Shown: in pieces, positions 27,445 through 35,676 of the stretch
Position numbering within the stretch: the first letter of the stretch is position 1
Layout: the number at the start of each line of letters is the position of its first letter
The notes under the pieces: model-generated
Databases searched by the model: none
What the model was told of the DNA's origin: nothing
The model's input: the letters and a program-made list of their open reading frames with translations, nothing else
Program-made: the position numbers and the translations under genes
Source of the DNA: Pseudoalteromonas sp. GCY
GTDB taxonomy: Bacteria > Pseudomonadota > Gammaproteobacteria > Enterobacterales > Alteromonadaceae
Length of the DNA stretch: 64,000 nt
Assembly: GCF_016695175.1 (NCBI RefSeq)
Contig: NZ_CP068023.1
Coordinates: 2,867,501-2,931,500 of the forward strand
Reading direction: 5' to 3'

Positions 27445-27468
27445 TTCCGTCTAGATGTATGGATGTCT
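27445..27468 (-). promoter_or_regulatory. Three tandem MetJ boxes before metE
   Basis: On the metE strand the contiguous octamers AGACATCC, ATACATCT and AGACGGAA match the met box AGACGTCT at 6, 6 and 5 of 8 positions. They are in exact 8-bp phase, the arrangement MetJ dimers bind cooperatively. The GGAA of the last box doubles as the metE ribosome binding site. Confidence 0.7.
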
Positions 27469-27502
27469 AAAATATAATTCTCATAATCAAAAACAACAAT
27501 TG

Positions 27503-27521
27503 ATGCTTTCTCAGAAAGCAT
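27503..27521. promoter_or_regulatory. 19-bp palindrome in the metE-metR intergenic region
   Basis: ATGCTTTC-TCA-GAAAGCAT is a perfect inverted repeat 67-85 bp before metE. It does not match the MetR consensus TGAA-N5-TTCA exactly or the MetJ box. It could be a diverged MetR operator or a leader hairpin. Confidence 0.5.
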
Positions 27522-27637
27522 ATGAATAAAATTAAATTGTAATTTTTTAAAAAATTTTTACATAAGTAGTGACAACGCTGTCATTTTTAGTGTTATAGTG
27601 GATTTGTGAATTTTTGAACAAATCACCGTAGGTATTT

Positions 27638-27653
27638 AGACGTCTAGACATTG
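27638..27653. promoter_or_regulatory. Tandem MetJ boxes before metR
   Basis: A perfect met box AGACGTCT (27638-27645) is directly followed by AGACATTG (5 of 8). They lie 74-89 bp before the metR ATG, consistent with MetJ repression of metR. Confidence 0.75.
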
Positions 27654-27726
27654 ATAATAACTAAATAGAATCGTAATATTGAGTAATGCTGAGATTTGCT
27701 CACTTCAAATATGAGAATTGTTGATA

Positions 27727-28614
27727 ATGATTGATATAAAGCACCTAAAGACTATCTCCACCTTGAAAGAAACTGGTTCTCTTGTGAATACAGCACGAGA
27801 GCTATTCCTGACTCAATCTGCTTTATCACATCAGATCAAAGATCTTGAGAGCAAACTCGACTGCCAACTCTTTGAGCGCAAAACACAGCCCGTACGTTTT
27901 ACCCCTCAAGGGATGTTATTATTGGAACTTGCCAACGATGTTTTACCTAAAGTTGAAGCAACAAAATGTCGTTTGAAGGAAAGCCTTAATCAGCCTATCT
28001 CGCAACTCAGATTAAGCGTGGAATGTCATGCATGTTTTCACTGGTTGCTGCCAACAATTAAAGAATTCAATACCTTTTGGCCTGACATTAAAGTCGATTA
28101 CGAACGTGGCTTTAGCTACGACGCTATTCCTGACCTTATTGAAGATGAGCTGGACTTAGTGCTTACCTCAGACATTCGCGAACCAGAGCAACTGGAATAC
28201 GCGCACCTTTTTGACTTTAAGTTAAAGTTGATCGTTGCACCAGATCACGAATTGGCTAAGAAGGCCTATGTCACAGCACTCGACCTAAAAGATGAAACCA
28301 TCATCTCTTACCCTATTCCTCGTGAGCGTCAGGACATATTTAAGCACTTTATTCAAAATGCACGTTTTGACGGCACATTAAAAACCGTCGATCAAGGTTT
28401 ATTAATCTTCCAACTGGTGAGTGCAGGTATGGGGGTTGCAGCATTACCGGACTGGTTAGTGACACCCTATGAAAGCCAAGGGCTGATTAAATCGATTCCT
28501 CTAGGCGCACTTGGGCTAAATCGTCCAATGTATTTAGCAATGAAGAAAAGCATGAAAGATAACCCTGTCTATCGTCATTTCCTCAATACTTGCCGTAAAA
28601 CCACTGCAAGATAG
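27727..28614 (+). CDS. metR: LysR-type transcriptional activator of methionine synthesis
   Basis: 295 residues from the ATG at 27727 (MIDIKHLKTISTLKETGSL); a TTG three codons up is the only alternative. The LysR winged helix is at about 1-60, with LTQSALSHQIKDLESKLDCQLFERK. The C-terminal effector domain, which in E. coli binds homocysteine, carries the MetR-typical ECHACFHWLLPTIKEF and TSDI segments. It is divergent from metE and preceded by a perfect MetJ box. Confidence 0.95.
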   Translation: MIDIKHLKTISTLKETGSLVNTARELFLTQSALSHQIKDLESKLDCQLFERKTQPVRFTPQGMLLLELANDVLPKVEATKCRLKESLNQPISQLRLSVECHACFHWLLPTIKEFNTFWPDIKVDYERGFSYDAIPDLIEDELDLVLTSDIREPEQLEYAHLFDFKLKLIVAPDHELAKKAYVTALDLKDETIISYPIPRERQDIFKHFIQNARFDGTLKTVDQGLLIFQLVSAGMGVAALPDWLVTPYESQGLIKSIPLGALGLNRPMYLAMKKSMKDNPVYRHFLNTCRKTTAR

Positions 28615-28620
28615 TTTACT

Positions 28621-28638
28621 GGGCTCTTTTTTGAGCCC
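28621..28638 (+). terminator. Hairpin after metR
   Basis: GGGCTC-TTTTTT-GAGCCC lies 7 bp after the metR stop. It is a 6-bp GC-rich stem with the T-run in the loop rather than after it, so termination efficiency is uncertain. Confidence 0.45.
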
Positions 28639-28717
28639 TAACTCTTACGCACATTTCTACAATTCCCATCTCATGCTAGCATTGCGTTAGGCTTATCTAA
28701 ATCTAAGGCATGTTTTA

Positions 28718-29482
28718 ATGTTTGAAGTCAAAAAGGTTATCGGTCAACTTCTGATGCCATTACCATTATCTTTAGTGGTGCTTATGGGGCTTATGCTTTT
28801 TATCGCCAAAACACGTAAAGGGCCTTACATCGCAAGCTGGTTAGTCTTACTCACCACATGGGCGTTATCGACTCCTTATTTCGCACAACACATTATTGAG
28901 TGGGATAAGGGCACGCTCACCGCATTCAATCCAAGCAAGCACAACAACATAGATAAAATCGTGGTACTTGGCTGTGATTTATACCCAGATAAATCTCTCC
29001 CCAGCAACGTCCAACTTGGCAGCTGCGGTCTAGCCAGATTAGTTGAAGGCGTAAGACTTGCTAATATTTACCCAAAGGCCCAGCTGTATGTCTCTGGTTA
29101 CGGCTATGGCCATGCAACAAGCGCGGGACTCATGGCAAGAACCGCACAGAGCCTAGGTATTTCCGCTACACGTATTAAACAAAACCCCAATGCCAAAGAC
29201 ACCGCGGACGAAGCAAAAATGCTAGCACCTTTACTAGTCGATTATGAGGTAGCATTGGTCACATCAGCTTCGCACATACAACGAGCAAAAAACCTATTTG
29301 AAGCACAAGGCATAGAAGTGATCGCTGCGCCGACGGAGTTTTATAACTTCAAGCAATACCCACTGAGCAGACAATTTATTCCGAACCATAAGGCCTTAGA
29401 AGTAGTCACTCGGATTTGGCATGAACAAGTTGGTAGTATGTGGATCACGATCCGTCGTGTTATTGACCCTGAGGCACTTTAA
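28718..29482 (+). CDS. elyC: ElyC-like envelope biogenesis factor (DUF218)
   Basis: 254 residues. Two N-terminal membrane helices (about 9-29 and 37-55) are followed by the DUF218/YdcF-type periplasmic domain: KIVVLGCDL, LARLVEGVRLANIYPKAQLYVSG, KDTADEA and VTSASHIQRAKNLF. The start KKVIGQLLMPLPLSLVVL parallels E. coli ElyC, which is needed for peptidoglycan and lipid-carrier homeostasis at low temperature. The biochemical activity is unproven. It follows metR, with its own start region. Confidence 0.85.
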   Translation: MFEVKKVIGQLLMPLPLSLVVLMGLMLFIAKTRKGPYIASWLVLLTTWALSTPYFAQHIIEWDKGTLTAFNPSKHNNIDKIVVLGCDLYPDKSLPSNVQLGSCGLARLVEGVRLANIYPKAQLYVSGYGYGHATSAGLMARTAQSLGISATRIKQNPNAKDTADEAKMLAPLLVDYEVALVTSASHIQRAKNLFEAQGIEVIAAPTEFYNFKQYPLSRQFIPNHKALEVVTRIWHEQVGSMWITIRRVIDPEAL

Positions 29483-29627
29483 GCGCCGAAAAAGACACCA
29501 AAATCAGGCTAAAGTTCGATAAATTAGCGCTGAAAAACGTAAAAAATTGAAAATTTGCGCAAATATGGGTATAAATAGAGTTTAATCTTAACCCGCGTAT
29601 CCGCGTACAACACGACTAGGATCTACG

Positions 29628-29999
29628 ATGAGTAAACTAGATAAAACTGAAGTACTAAGCGCTTTCGAAGCTGCGTACGAAGCTGCACATGGCAAAAAGC
29701 CTGAGATCACTGCAAAGCCAGGTTGGTATAGCATCGATGGTGGCAAAAACATGCGTCTTGCTGAGGTAGCTGAATTAACAGAAGAGCTAACTTCAGGGTC
29801 AGCTGTAGCAAGTGAGAAAACGCAGGCGCCTGCCAAAAAAGCGAAAACGACTAAGAAAGCGCCTAAGGCTGCAGCTGTAAAATCAGCAAGCTTTACTATC
29901 GTTACAGAAAACGAAGAAGGCTTCAAAGCGGAAGAACAGTGGATTGCTGAACTAGCAGCAAAAGATCACGACTGCCGCTTACCTCGTGGTGTTGTGTAA
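29628..29999 (+). CDS. Protein with a Lys/Ala-rich linker, function unknown
   Basis: 123 residues in three parts: an N-terminal helical domain (1-55, with GWYSIDGGKNMRLAEVAEL), a lysine- and alanine-rich linker (about 66-86, repeats of KKA/KAP like histone H1 tails), and a short C-terminal domain ending AKDHDCRLPRGVV. The basic linker suggests contact with nucleic acid, but I do not recognise the family. It is monocistronic with a strong terminator. Codon use looks like that of a well-expressed gene. Confidence 0.75.
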   Translation: MSKLDKTEVLSAFEAAYEAAHGKKPEITAKPGWYSIDGGKNMRLAEVAELTEELTSGSAVASEKTQAPAKKAKTTKKAPKAAAVKSASFTIVTENEEGFKAEEQWIAELAAKDHDCRLPRGVV

Positions 30000-30030
30000 T
30001 ATCCGATGGTGTAACAACAGCTCCATAAGT

Positions 30031-30060
30031 AAAAAAACCTCGCAATGACGAGGTTTTTTT
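30031..30060 (+). terminator. Rho-independent terminator of the Lys/Ala-linker gene
   Basis: AAAAAAACCTCG-CAATGA-CGAGGTTTTTTT, 31 bp after the stop, with a seven-T run. Confidence 0.93.
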
Positions 30061-30074
30061 ATTTCTTTAATTCT

Positions 30075-30119
30075 AGGGCCTGTTGATCTTTGCTGTTTGA
30101 TTTAAATAGGCCCGGCCCT
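30075..30119. repeat. Imperfect inverted repeat, possible dispersed element
   Basis: AGGGCC (30075-30080) is complementary both to GGCCCT (30114-30119) and, shifted by one, to AGGCCC (30108-30113), enclosing an AT-rich 26-34 nt loop. It lies just past the chemoreceptor stop on the minus strand, without a T-tract. It may be a terminator for that gene or a copy of a short repeat. Confidence 0.4.
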
Positions 30120-30126
30120 GATATTA

Positions 30127-31752
30127 CTAAACTTTAAACACTAGCACTTGGCTATTTAGCTGCTCGGCTAGCGCTTCTAAGTCATTACTTACATCGGCAT
30201 TACTCTGCGCATTTCGGGTAATTTCAGAAATACTGCTACTGAAATCATTAATATTTTCGCTGATTTCCGCAACTACCGTTGTTTGTTCTTCTGTCGCCGT
30301 TGAAACCTGAATATTCATACCAACGATTTCATCCACCGCCTTATCAATATCGGTCATTATTTGAGCTGACTCATTGGCCCTATCTACCCCCGCAGCTGCA
30401 CTTGATTGCGCGTTCTCCATCGACGATACCGCATTTTGTGCCATGCCCTGTAACTTACTGATCATATCTCGGATCGATTCCGTGGCTTTTTGCGTGTTAT
30501 GTGCCAATTGCCTGACTTCGTCGGCAACAACCGCAAAACCTCGGCCTGATTCCCCAGCTCTCGCAGCTTCTATTGCAGCGTTTAATGCTAAAAGATTAGT
30601 TTGTTCAGCCACACCTTGGATCATTAACACCACTTGGTTGATCTCATTAGACTGGTCATTCAACGCTTTAATTAACTGCGCGTTATCTCCTACTTCACTA
30701 GCAAGGCGCTCAATGGCTTGAATATTTTGCGAAATAACATCCATTCCTTGTTTCGCAAGCTTACCTGACATCTCGGCTTTGTTCGCGGTATTCATCGCGT
30801 TGTGCGCTACTTCTTGTATCGCGCTGCTCATTTCTGTTGCCGCCGTTGCAATCATCACTGTTTGCTGCTCTTGCTCTTGTGAAGTGCCCGCAATCGACTG
30901 ACTAATACCATTCAACTCATTAGACGTAGTAGAAAGGCTATTCACGATTGTGACAAGATTGGTAACTAGCTGATGTAAGCTCGACACCATAGTGTTAAAG
31001 TCATTTCCAATCTGACTCAACTCATCTTGTCCCTCAACGACTACACGCTGGGTCAAATCAGCATCTCTTGCAATATTGCCAATACGCATACGCAAACGAC
31101 TGAGCGGCTCATTGATTGACCTAAAGATCAACATCCCAATCAGCACCATAACAATCACAATGACGACGGATGAGGCAATCATCACGGTTTTTGTTGTACT
31201 GGCTTCCAAGCGACCTCTATCTCGTAGCCTGCTAGCTTCAGTAAGTTGCAATTCAATCAACTTACTGTAGCTCTCACTTAAGGGGTCAAAGGCAGCATAG
31301 AGCTCGCGTACAAATTTATCATATGGAATTTCATTAAAGGTGTTTGCGTTGACTCTGCTAGTATAGTTAGATAGTAGCTCCTTTACGACAAGCTCTGCGC
31401 TTTCAGCCTGCTTAATTAAATTGCGCTCTTCACTCGTTAGATCAGTAGATAAATAGTCACTCCACTCCTTTTCAGCAATATTTTTAGCTTCTGCAATTTG
31501 GTTAAGCGCGGCCCTATTTGATAACTGGTTCCCTCGTAACTTATGAAATGTATCTACGATCACTACCGCATAATTATCCGACACCACTTTTATCTTCCTA
31601 AGAGGTACGACTCTGTCATCGTAGATATGATCAATATAACTGGTAAGATTCGATAATGTTCCGATTGTGAAGATGGTTGCAAGAATAAAAAACACAGCAG
31701 GTATGCCTGAAAGCGACAACAATCTGCTTTTAACTGAAACCCTATTTAGCAT
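30127..31752 (-). CDS. Methyl-accepting chemotaxis protein
   Basis: 541 residues from the ATG at 31752 ([22 protein letters not shown]); an upstream TTG would add 15 residues. Membrane helices are near 14-34 and 188-210. The periplasmic part between them is a four-helix-bundle ligand domain of about 150 residues. HAMP is near 212-265, and the signalling domain has the strictly conserved hairpin tip [20 protein letters not shown] preceded by [19 protein letters not shown]. The ligand is unknown. It stands alone, away from any che cluster in this window. Confidence 0.95.
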   Translation of the reverse strand: MLNRVSVKSRLLSLSGIPAVFFILATIFTIGTLSNLTSYIDHIYDDRVVPLRKIKVVSDNYAVVIVDTFHKLRGNQLSNRAALNQIAEAKNIAEKEWSDYLSTDLTSEERNLIKQAESAELVVKELLSNYTSRVNANTFNEIPYDKFVRELYAAFDPLSESYSKLIELQLTEASRLRDRGRLEASTTKTVMIASSVVIVIVMVLIGMLIFRSINEPLSRLRMRIGNIARDADLTQRVVVEGQDELSQIGNDFNTMVSSLHQLVTNLVTIVNSLSTTSNELNGISQSIAGTSQEQEQQTVMIATAATEMSSAIQEVAHNAMNTANKAEMSGKLAKQGMDVISQNIQAIERLASEVGDNAQLIKALNDQSNEINQVVLMIQGVAEQTNLLALNAAIEAARAGESGRGFAVVADEVRQLAHNTQKATESIRDMISKLQGMAQNAVSSMENAQSSAAAGVDRANESAQIMTDIDKAVDEIVGMNIQVSTATEEQTTVVAEISENINDFSSSISEITRNAQSNADVSNDLEALAEQLNSQVLVFKV

Positions 31753-31908
31753 AGTCTGATTTTTATTGAGTAAACATAGAAATAAAGTATTACTCAAAGT
31801 TCGTAGATTACAATATTAATTGCAAATTAAGCAGCGTGCTCTTGATGTGTATCATATTTCTTTACTGTGTCTACTCCATTTTTAGAGTATTGATTTTTAA
31901 CCCTATTA

Positions 31909-31945
31909 CAAAAAAGAGGAGAAGCTTTTATCGGCTTCTCCTCTT
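31909..31945 (-). terminator. Terminator of the PA2169-DUF1328-lipoprotein operon
   Basis: On the minus strand AAGAGGAGAAGC (31945-31934) pairs with GCTTCTCCTCTT (31925-31914), followed by T residues. It starts 27 bp after the lipoprotein stop. Confidence 0.92.
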
Positions 31946-31971
31946 ACATTCCACGTCGAAATTGTTTTCGC

Positions 31972-32163
31972 TTAACACTCTTCGTTTTCAGCGTTCAGGT
32001 TCTCTTTTACATCTTCACAGGCATCTTCTACACTGTTTTCCACTTCCTGAACCGTTTCATCGAAACGCTCACCCGCATCTTCCGCTGGACCTTCACTACA
32101 ACCAAAAAGTGCTAAAATTGAAACAAAACCAAATGCTTTTGCTAATGTGATTGCTGATTTCAT
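31972..32163 (-). CDS. Small acidic lipoprotein
   Basis: 63 residues with a lipoprotein signal ending ALFGC (Cys22). The mature part is about 41 residues, very acidic and predicted helical (ERFDETVQEVENSVEDACEDV), with two further cysteines. TTAGGAGATAGATT provides a strong ribosome binding site. It resembles entericidin-sized envelope lipoproteins only in layout. It is the last gene of a three-gene transcript with the PA2169-type protein and DUF1328; a sigma-54-like promoter lies before the first gene. Confidence 0.82.
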   Translation of the reverse strand: MKSAITLAKAFGFVSILALFGCSEGPAEDAGERFDETVQEVENSVEDACEDVKENLNAENEEC

Positions 32164-32203
32164 AATCTATCTCCTAAAACCGTTTTTGTACGTTAAATCC
32201 CTT

Positions 32204-32371
32204 TTACCTGGGAGCTCGTGCTTTACCAAAAATAAACGAAATAATCATAAAGGCGATAAACACAAAGAATAGAATTTTCGCCATACCTGCCGCAGCGCCC
32301 GCGATTCCAGTGAAACCTAACACGGCTGCGACAAGTGCTAGGAATAAAAACATTACAGCCCAACTCAACAT
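32204..32371 (-). CDS. DUF1328 (YtjA-like) small membrane protein
   Basis: 55 residues, starting [20 protein letters not shown] and ending FGKARAPR. It has two hydrophobic segments separated by [11 protein letters not shown], the standard DUF1328 pattern. AAGGAGAATGTT precedes the ATG at 32371. DUF1328 proteins are inner-membrane proteins induced by stress in several proteobacteria; no activity is known. It lies 10 bp after the PA2169-type gene and 40 bp before the lipoprotein gene. Confidence 0.9.
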   Translation of the reverse strand: MLSWAVMFLFLALVAAVLGFTGIAGAAAGMAKILFFVFIAFMIISFIFGKARAPR

Positions 32372-32381
32372 AACATTCTCC

Positions 32382-32828
32382 TTAGGCAGTTAGTTCTTGC
32401 AACTGCTTCATTTGATCGTGACAAGCTTGCATTCTGGTTTGAATTTGCAGTAATACACTCTTACATTTAGGTGGAAGATCTTTACTTAGCGCTTTATCAA
32501 GCTTGCTTAACACTTTGTCTTCCACTTCTTCTAGCTGCGAAATATAGGTGTGCTCTTTGTCAGTGCTCACCATACCAACCAACTTGGTGTACGATTCACG
32601 AATGTCGATGCTAAGTGCTGAATCAGTCTCGATTTCACCTTCGTCGATAAGAACAAATGGTTGTAGATCCGAGATTGCTTGCGCTTTATCTACAATCATT
32701 TGGTCAAATACGCGGTTTAGTTCAATATTATCTAGCTTCTTTTTAGCTTCGGTGTAAAAATCAACACCACCATTTAATACTTTAATGAGCTCTTTTACCG
32801 GCTCCATGTCGTAATTTGAATCTGCCAT
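32382..32828 (-). CDS. PA2169 family four-helix-bundle protein (DUF2383)
   Basis: 148 residues from the ATG at 32828, chosen because AAAGGAG lies 7 nt before it. The four-helix, ferritin-like DUF2383 pattern is visible: [21 protein letters not shown] at the start and a long C-terminal helix ([21 protein letters not shown]). It has no clear metal-ligand set. Homologues are often in stress or envelope clusters. It heads the operon with DUF1328 and the lipoprotein, and a sigma-54-type promoter match is 72-86 bp upstream. Confidence 0.85.
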   Translation of the reverse strand: MADSNYDMEPVKELIKVLNGGVDFYTEAKKKLDNIELNRVFDQMIVDKAQAISDLQPFVLIDEGEIETDSALSIDIRESYTKLVGMVSTDKEHTYISQLEEVEDKVLSKLDKALSKDLPPKCKSVLLQIQTRMQACHDQMKQLQELTA

Positions 32829-32899
32829 AAATAACTCCTTTCGTTGCAATATTTAATAAGTGCATTTTGCAAATATTATTTTCTGTCCCTTTCGTTAAT

Positions 32900-32914
32900 G
32901 CAGATTAAATGCCA
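32900..32914 (-). promoter_or_regulatory. Sigma-54-type promoter before the PA2169 operon
   Basis: On the minus strand TGGCAT-TTAAT-CTGC matches TGGCAC-N5-TTGC at 8 of 10 positions, with the GG and GC doublets intact and at the required spacing. It lies 72 bp from the first ATG. This is the weakest of three such sites in the region. Confidence 0.5.
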
Positions 32915-32993
32915 AATTATAAACCTTTATTTTACAAGGATTTTTAATATAATAACTTTCAAAGCGATGAAAATTTTACAAACCAGATGTAAT

Positions 32994-33878
32994 TTATTCC
33001 TGTGATAATTGCGCACTTAAGGTCGTGCTACCTTTAGCATTGAAGTCCATAGTCCTAATTGGGAAAGGAATTAAGATATCGTTATCAGCTAAAACACGGC
33101 TAATTGTACAAATTGCTTGGTGCCTGACCACCATAAAGCCGGGATCCGCTGGGTAGTCTATCCAAAACCACACTAATAGATTGATAGAGCTATCACCAAA
33201 AGACTCAGCATAGACATCCGTTTCTTTTTGGTTTACTACGAAATCAAGCTTATTAATTGCCTCAACAATCACCTCGCGGGCTTGTTCTGGGTCATCCGCA
33301 TATGAGATACCAACTGGTACTTCTATTCTTCGCTTACCAAGCTTAGTGTAGTTTTGTAACTCATTCTTAAAGAGAATTTTGTTGGGAATATAAGACAGCT
33401 GGCCGTAAAAATTTTCTACTAAGGTATTTCTCAAATTGATTTTGCTTACCGTGCCAAAGCAATCCTTGGTTCTGATAATGTCACCGACCATAAAGGGCTT
33501 TCTGACTCCCATCACAAATCCAGCGATGAGGTTCTCGGTCATGTCTTGGAATGCAAAGCCAATAGCAAGGCCAATGATCCCCGCCCCAGCCAACAATGAC
33601 ATTACGGCACCTGATAGTTTTACTATATCTAAAGCGAAGAAAATCCCAATGGCAATAATAGAGACTTTAAATATGGAACTAATAAGAGAAGCAACTTGTT
33701 CTGTCTTTATTGCTTTTTTAATCGCTTTAGAAAACCAAGTCGATGATATTTTAGCCAGTACTGTAAAGAATATTAGTATCATTAAGGCTAGGATCATATT
33801 CGGTAGTAACTGCACACCGGATTCAAGCCAAGAGATTAACTTATCATTAATTAACGTCCAAAATTTTTCTAAATTCAT
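32994..33878 (-). CDS. Small-conductance mechanosensitive channel (MscS family)
   Basis: 294 residues. Three membrane helices are near 22-45, 62-84 and 90-118. The third has the glycine/alanine-rich pore pattern AGAGIIGLAIGFAFQDMTENLIAG, followed by a beta domain (FMVGDIIRTKDCFGTVSKINLRNT). The chain ends in a Ser/Thr-rich tail. It should open under membrane tension to release solutes. It has its own 236-bp upstream region shared with the divergent BON-domain gene, within a cluster of envelope genes. Confidence 0.93.
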   Translation of the reverse strand: MNLEKFWTLINDKLISWLESGVQLLPNMILALMILIFFTVLAKISSTWFSKAIKKAIKTEQVASLISSIFKVSIIAIGIFFALDIVKLSGAVMSLLAGAGIIGLAIGFAFQDMTENLIAGFVMGVRKPFMVGDIIRTKDCFGTVSKINLRNTLVENFYGQLSYIPNKILFKNELQNYTKLGKRRIEVPVGISYADDPEQAREVIVEAINKLDFVVNQKETDVYAESFGDSSINLLVWFWIDYPADPGFMVVRHQAICTISRVLADNDILIPFPIRTMDFNAKGSTTLSAQLSQE

Positions 33879-34061
33879 AATTACTCATTCCTATATAAGT
33901 ACGCGACAAAGATAGAATGCAGTAATCATTCCTACTGATATTAATTAGCCGTTCATGAAAAAGGTAATTATTACAAAGTAATGTACACATTTTCTCGGTA
34001 AATTCTTCCTTAAAACTTACCAAAAAAATAAAAAATATATACAATTCAGAAACTTACAATA

Positions 34062-34076
34062 TGGCACAACAGCTGC
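34062..34076 (+). promoter_or_regulatory. Sigma-54-type promoter before the BON-domain gene
   Basis: TGGCAC-AACAG-CTGC matches the -24/-12 consensus TGGCAC-N5-TTGC at 9 of 10 positions. A start near 34088 would leave a 27-nt leader holding the AAAGGAG ribosome binding site. Confidence 0.65.
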
Positions 34077-34114
34077 AATAGGTAATTCGACTACGAAATT
34101 AAAGGAGTTTAATT

Positions 34115-34678
34115 ATGAAAAAGACATTAATTGCAACTGTACTTGTATCTTCACTTACTACTGCTTCAGCTTTTGCTGCTGATAATTCTTGGGAAAAAGA
34201 AGCAAGCGATGCTTGGATAGACGGTAAAGCAGAAGCGACGCTACTTTTCAACGGTGAGCTGAACAACTTTGACATTAACACAGATGTAAAAAATGGCGTT
34301 GTAGTGCTAACTGGTAAAGTTGAACACTCAGTAGACAAAAAGCTAGCTGAAGAACTGGTACTAGGTATCGATGGCGTAAAAGAAGTGAAAAACGACCTGA
34401 CTATCGTAGATATGTCAGATGAACGCAAAAAAGAGCGTAACTACGAAAGCGATAGCGGCTTTACTGACGCAAAAATCGCAACGGTAATTAAGTCTCGCTA
34501 CCTGTTTGACACAGATGTAGATGGTACTGACATCGATGTTGATGTGGAAGGTTTAGTCGTAACACTAAATGGCCATGTTGGTAGCGAAGCTGAGCGCAAA
34601 CTTGCTGTGCAAATCGCGAAAAACGCCAATGACGTTAAAGATGTAAAAGATAACCTTCGCGTTACTAAAAAATCATAA
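34115..34678 (+). CDS. Periplasmic double-BON-domain protein (OsmY-like)
   Basis: 187 residues with a Sec signal peptide ending ASAFA/ADNSW. Two BON domains follow, about 38-105 (AWIDGKAEATLLFNGELNNF, then KNGVVVLTGKV) and about 120-185 (TVIKSRYLFDTDVDGTDIDV, then EGLVVTLNGHVGSE). OsmY is the E. coli homologue, a periplasmic chaperone-like protein induced by osmotic stress and stationary phase under RpoS. Here the upstream site looks like a sigma-54 promoter instead. A G/C-rich hairpin separates it from the beta-barrel gene. Confidence 0.92.
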   Translation: MKKTLIATVLVSSLTTASAFAADNSWEKEASDAWIDGKAEATLLFNGELNNFDINTDVKNGVVVLTGKVEHSVDKKLAEELVLGIDGVKEVKNDLTIVDMSDERKKERNYESDSGFTDAKIATVIKSRYLFDTDVDGTDIDVDVEGLVVTLNGHVGSEAERKLAVQIAKNANDVKDVKDNLRVTKKS

Positions 34679-34691
34679 GCAATTTTTATTT

Positions 34692-34709
34692 GAGGGGGCA
34701 CTCCCCCTC
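34692..34709 (+). terminator. GC-rich hairpin between the BON and beta-barrel genes
   Basis: GAGGGGG-CACT-CCCCCTC lies 14 bp after the BON gene stop and 29 bp before the next ATG. There is no T-tract, so it could be partial attenuation or mRNA processing within a two-gene transcript. Confidence 0.55.
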
Positions 34710-34738
34710 CCATATTTATATTGATTTAAGGAGTAAAG

Positions 34739-35314
34739 ATGAAACAATTAACTATTGCCGCTGCGCTACTAGCTTCTCTAGGTCTTGCATCTACCGCTGC
34801 TCACGCGGAGTCCGATTTTGGACTAGATGATTATAAAATTTACACAGGTGTCGGTTACGGCCAATACTCTTTCCAGTGGGAAGATCGTGAGAATGACACT
34901 TCGTTCGACGATGATTCGTCGATGTTAAAGGCTTACGTGGGTACAAAAATCAATCCATATTGGAGCTTTGAACTTGCCTATGAAAACTTCGACGAAGCGA
35001 GCGACATTGACAACTCAGCTGAAATCGATGGTATTTCGTTATCAACGCGTATTTCAGCCCCACTAAATGAACATTTCTCAGTGTATGCCAAAGGTGGTTG
35101 GCTTGAATGGGATGCGGATATCTATGCTGATATTCCAGCTGTAGGTCGTGTTTCATCTAACCTTGAAGGTGGCGACTGGCTTTATGGTGCCGGTGTAGAG
35201 TTTCACCTTAACGAAAACATTAACATGCGTTTAGAATATACGCGCTACGAACTTGAAGACGATATTGACCCTGATATGGACGTAGCTGCCGTCTCTATCG
35301 AGTACCAGTTTTAA
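34739..35314 (+). CDS. Outer-membrane beta-barrel protein (OmpA/OmpW-like barrel)
   Basis: 191 residues with a signal peptide ending AAHA/ESDFG. The mature part is an eight-strand-sized barrel with alternating strands, acidic loops (DRENDTSFDDDSS, DDIDPDMD) and a C-terminal strand ending in the BAM recognition pattern VSIEYQF. The fold is the opacity/OmpA N-terminal type without the peptidoglycan-binding domain. AAGGAG precedes the ATG. It is probably co-transcribed with the BON gene from the sigma-54-type promoter. Confidence 0.9.
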   Translation: MKQLTIAAALLASLGLASTAAHAESDFGLDDYKIYTGVGYGQYSFQWEDRENDTSFDDDSSMLKAYVGTKINPYWSFELAYENFDEASDIDNSAEIDGISLSTRISAPLNEHFSVYAKGGWLEWDADIYADIPAVGRVSSNLEGGDWLYGAGVEFHLNENINMRLEYTRYELEDDIDPDMDVAAVSIEYQF

Positions 35315-35392
35315 GCAGTAATTTTGGCTCTATAGCCTCCCAATTATTTCCCCTTTGACTCAGTCCTGGCTCTTCCACAAGAGTCTGGTTTT

Positions 35393-35420
35393 GGCGCTAC
35401 CACTTGGTAGCGCCTTTTTT
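35393..35420 (+). terminator. Rho-independent terminator of the BON/beta-barrel transcript
   Basis: GGCGCTACC (35393-35401) pairs with GGTAGCGCC (35406-35414), followed by six T. Confidence 0.95.
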
Positions 35421-35591
35421 GTTTTCAATGTACGGCGCCCATATTGATTAATGTAAGTGCTTTCTCGCTATTCCTTTATTTTCAGAAAACAGAATTTAAA
35501 GATAGACAACCTCTAGATGTAATATTTGCCATTCAATGCTAGAAATGAAATTTGTCAATTTTGCAAACACGACACCCTGTAGGTTCTGCTA

Positions 35592-35604
35592 TGTAACATT
35601 TACA
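35592..35604. promoter_or_regulatory. Palindrome upstream of the YqjD-like sigma-54 promoter
   Basis: TGTAA-CAT-TTACA, a perfect 13-bp palindrome about 80 bp before the -24 element, is at the usual distance of an enhancer site. Its assignment to an activator is a guess. The rest of 35421-35676 shows nothing recognisable. Confidence 0.35.
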
Positions 35605-35676
35605 CCCTTCGTATCGCATCTACCGACACAAAACATAATAAATAGGTAACAAGCTGATATTTATAAAGTTTTAAGT

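Noticed and set aside
35500..35640. Possible CRISPR or repeat array in the gene-free stretch before the YqjD-like gene
   Set aside because: No direct repeats of constant length and spacing; only a terminator, one palindrome and a promoter are visible.
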